From Oligoflexia bacterium (GTDB lineage Bacteria; Bdellovibrionota; Bacteriovoracia; Bacteriovoracales; Bacteriovoracaceae): DNA of 64,000 nucleotides. The notes below the pieces were generated by a model. It made no database searches. It saw only the letters and a list, made by a program, of their open reading frames with translations, and was not told the origin of the DNA. The DNA lies in the NCBI GenBank assembly GCA_015232355.1, contig JADFZW010000015.1, positions 1 through 64,000 of the forward strand, written 5' to 3'. Numbering within the stretch: position 1 is the first letter of the stretch; every line of letters begins with the position of its first letter. The position numbers and the translations under genes were made by a program. This document shows, piece by piece, positions 62,132-64,000 of the stretch.

Positions 62132-62977
62132 ATGAAAAGAGAGATTAAATTTAAAATAATATTTTCTTTAGTAGTTAGTTTTGTTATCTGGGTGAAATTA
62201 GATGCAGGTTATGCTGAGGAGAAAACTCAAGTATTAAAAAAGGCAACAAAGTTGAATGAGGCTTCTAATAAAACGGAAAAGATAGTTGATGAAAATTCTT
62301 TTATTAAGAAAACTCGTTATCAAGTGATGATTAGTACTGGTGTTGGATCAGAGAAGTTGATTCTTGACTCTGCTAATAGTGTTAATGATCATTATGGATA
62401 TATTGGTTACGATCTTGTATTTCAATATCCATATGATGTTAAATGGTGGCCATATATTTCACTTAAGGGTAGCAAGATGTTTGCATCTAAAAAAGATGAG
62501 AGCTCGCTGATGTTATTATTTAGTCTAGGGGTAAATAGAATTTTTGGTGACAAATGGATTATAGGTCCGGAGTTTGGTTTTAAGAGAGTAAGATTTATTG
62601 TTCACAATAATAATAATGAGGAACGAATAATTAGAGAGAATAATTTTTATTTATCACTTAATTTGGAGAGATTTATTTTTCATAAAGGGCCATATTTTTC
62701 TTTGTGGGGAATAGCTGAAATGGGAATACTTTTTCCTAATAATCTTGATTTTAATAATAAGGTGGGAAATTATTGGATGTTTGGATTTAAGATGAGATTT
62801 AGTATGCAAAGTCATTTTGAACAAAGTAATGATGTTTCGGCCGTTGCTTTAGTATATGATGAAAAGGATAGAGATAATTATATAGTTTCAATTTTAATGG
62901 AGAGAGAACGAGTTTATGATAATAACTTTGATGATTTGAGATATTCAATTGCGCTGAAATTAGGTAAGGAGTTTTAA
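62132..62977 (+). CDS. Outer-membrane beta-barrel protein
   Basis: A 281-residue exported protein (signal ending GYAE near 28). Strand-like alternation follows (YDLVFQYPYDVKWWPYISLKGSKMF, WIIGPEFGFKRVRF, FYLSLNLERF), ending in ALKLGKEF with a terminal Phe, the barrel sorting signature. It overlaps the downstream ABC ATPase by 1 bp. The role is unknown. Confidence 0.65.
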   Translation: MKREIKFKIIFSLVVSFVIWVKLDAGYAEEKTQVLKKATKLNEASNKTEKIVDENSFIKKTRYQVMISTGVGSEKLILDSANSVNDHYGYIGYDLVFQYPYDVKWWPYISLKGSKMFASKKDESSLMLLFSLGVNRIFGDKWIIGPEFGFKRVRFIVHNNNNEERIIRENNFYLSLNLERFIFHKGPYFSLWGIAEMGILFPNNLDFNNKVGNYWMFGFKMRFSMQSHFEQSNDVSAVALVYDEKDRDNYIVSILMERERVYDNNFDDLRYSIALKLGKEF

Positions 62978-63711
62978 TGTCATCACATCAGATGTCTCTT
63001 CAAACACAACAACAAATATCTTTGAAGGTTGAAGATTTAAAAAAATATTATCCTGGGGTTAATGCTTTAGATGGATTGTCCTTTGAAGTGAATGCTGGAA
63101 CCATTCATGGTTTGTTAGGAGCAAATGGAGCAGGAAAGACAACCACCATGAAGATCTTAACTGGTTTGCTTAAACAAACTTCTGGAACCTATGAAGTAAG
63201 AGGACAAATTGGATATTTGGCCGAAAATCCTCCGCTCTATCAAGAGATGATTGTTAAAGATTATTTAAAATTTGTAGCACAGATTTTTGGAGTGGATCGA
63301 GATAGAATAAAAAAAAATGTAGAGGAGATAATTGCAAAAATAAAAATTGAAAGTATTAGTGGGCGTTTAATAGGTAATTTATCAAAAGGTCAAAAGCAAA
63401 AGGTTGGAATGGCGATGGCGTTAGTTCATAAACCAAATATTTTAATTTTTGATGAACCAACGGTAGGACTTGATCCAACTTCTGTAATTGATATTCGAGA
63501 GATGTTTTTAAATTTAAAGGGTGATCATACTATTTTATTATCCACTCATTTACTTCATGAGGTAGAAAATATTTGCTCCCACATAACTGTTATTAATAAT
63601 GGTCGTGCGCTAATAAGTGGGGCCATCGATGAGATTCATCAAAAAGAAAAAACTTCTACATTAGAAGATATTTTTTTAAAAATGGTGAAGGAGAATGAGA
63701 ATGCGAATTAA
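62977..63711 (+). CDS. GldA-like ABC-2 ATPase
   Basis: A 244-residue ATPase: LLGANGAGKTTTMKILTG (Walker A), LSKGQKQKVGMAMALVHKP (signature), ILIFDEPTVGLDP (Walker B) and STHLLHEVENIC. It pairs with the permease below and resembles GldA, which works with GldF/G in gliding or envelope transport in Bacteroidetes, but it may be a general exporter. It is preceded by a barrel protein. Confidence 0.85.
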   Translation: MSSHQMSLQTQQQISLKVEDLKKYYPGVNALDGLSFEVNAGTIHGLLGANGAGKTTTMKILTGLLKQTSGTYEVRGQIGYLAENPPLYQEMIVKDYLKFVAQIFGVDRDRIKKNVEEIIAKIKIESISGRLIGNLSKGQKQKVGMAMALVHKPNILIFDEPTVGLDPTSVIDIREMFLNLKGDHTILLSTHLLHEVENICSHITVINNGRALISGAIDEIHQKEKTSTLEDIFLKMVKENENAN

Positions 63712-64000
63712 TTTTGCTAGGTTTGCGAGGATTGCTAGAATATATTGCTTATATAAAAAAGAGATTAATGCATACTTTTTTTCACCAACTGCTTATCTAT
63801 TATCAGCTTTTTTTATTTTTTTGATGGGTTGGATTTTCTTTCACTCACTACTTATTTCAAAAGAAAATTATAGTGTATCATTAACTAGTGCTATAATCAG
63901 ACCTATTTTTGGAAATATGAATTTTCTTTTTTTAATAGTTATTCCACTTATAACTATGCGACTCTTTACGGAGGAGAAGCGTGATCATACCATTGATCTG
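63701..64000 (+). CDS. GldF-like ABC-2 permease, N-terminal part (cut by window edge)
   Basis: Translation from the ATG at 63701 (AAGGAG 7 nt upstream, overlapping the ATPase end) gives YLYKKEINAYFFSPTAYLL-type sequence with two hydrophobic helices, as in GldF-like ABC-2 permeases (KKEINAYFFSPTAYL is characteristic). The 3' end is outside the window. Confidence 0.8.
   Translation, partial: MRINFARFARIARIYCLYKKEINAYFFSPTAYLLSAFFIFLMGWIFFHSLLISKENYSVSLTSAIIRPIFGNMNFLFLIVIPLITMRLFTEEKRDHTIDL

Overview
The window is an AT-rich (roughly 30% GC by eye) Gram-negative chromosome segment. It carries about fifty genes, most of them intact. The gene content fits Bdellovibrionota, most likely a Bacteriovorax-like lineage: a near-complete mevalonate operon with a GYDIA-type GHMP kinase, a lone Flp-type pilin, a CHASE2 adenylate cyclase, outer-membrane barrels, a secreted trypsin-like protease, and many exported proteins of unknown function. 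This taxonomic call is inference from gene content. No rRNA or ribosomal-protein marker is present to confirm it.

Layout. 1-900: the 5' part of an ISAs1-family transposase (minus strand, running off the left edge) and a lone minimal nucleotidyltransferase. 949-4710: a compact candidate RiPP (ribosomally made, post-translationally modified peptide) locus. It has a 72-residue precursor with two IVTRY repeats, a hairpin terminator or attenuator, a radical SAM/SPASM maturase with complete cluster ligands, and an ABC exporter with a C-terminal TPR tail. This is the best candidate for an undescribed system. 4678-21609: mainly minus-strand genes, namely a methyltransferase, a YfhO-like membrane protein, a secreted GYWxTH protein, a CHASE2 cyclase, pepN, an RNA cytosine methyltransferase, a porin, an Flp pilin, a DUF1566-like protein, and pta-ackA. 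21847-24269: nifU and nifS for Fe-S cluster assembly. 24270-24695: a long non-coding stretch full of inverted repeats. 24696-32049: a coiled-coil protein, an exported phospholipase-D-like protein and a 1123-residue exported protein, the last two with Asp/Glu-rich linkers. 32064-34822: a molybdate/tungstate-type ABC importer. 34879-39588: a metallo-beta-lactamase-fold lipoprotein, an unknown exported protein and an exported LicD-domain protein. 39589-40802: a decayed stretch with a broken PIN toxin gene, its intact small partner and a tRNA-like fragment. 40862-49490: a methyltransferase, tRNA-Leu(UAG), an RsmI-like enzyme, the mevalonate operon (fni, HMG-CoA reductase, GYDIA kinase, mvaD, mevalonate kinase) and a cation/proton antiporter. 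49498-64000: a P-loop kinase-like protein, a thioesterase, a START-like protein, a degenerate receiver/TPR protein, a DUF2156 protein, an outer-membrane protein, an exported F-box-like protein, a transglutaminase-like protein, a secreted protease, an exported glycine-zipper protein, an NrnA-like phosphoesterase, and the start of a GldA/GldF-like ABC system.

Two features run through the whole window. Short tandem repeats, very often of exactly 12 bp, sit in frame inside conserved enzymes and also directly upstream of many start codons. GGCC also appears well above what the base composition predicts. Several exported proteins carry domains usually associated with host interaction or membrane modification (F-box-like, LicD, PLD, glycine zipper, trypsin-like protease), which would suit a predatory or host-associated life. 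That link is inferred.
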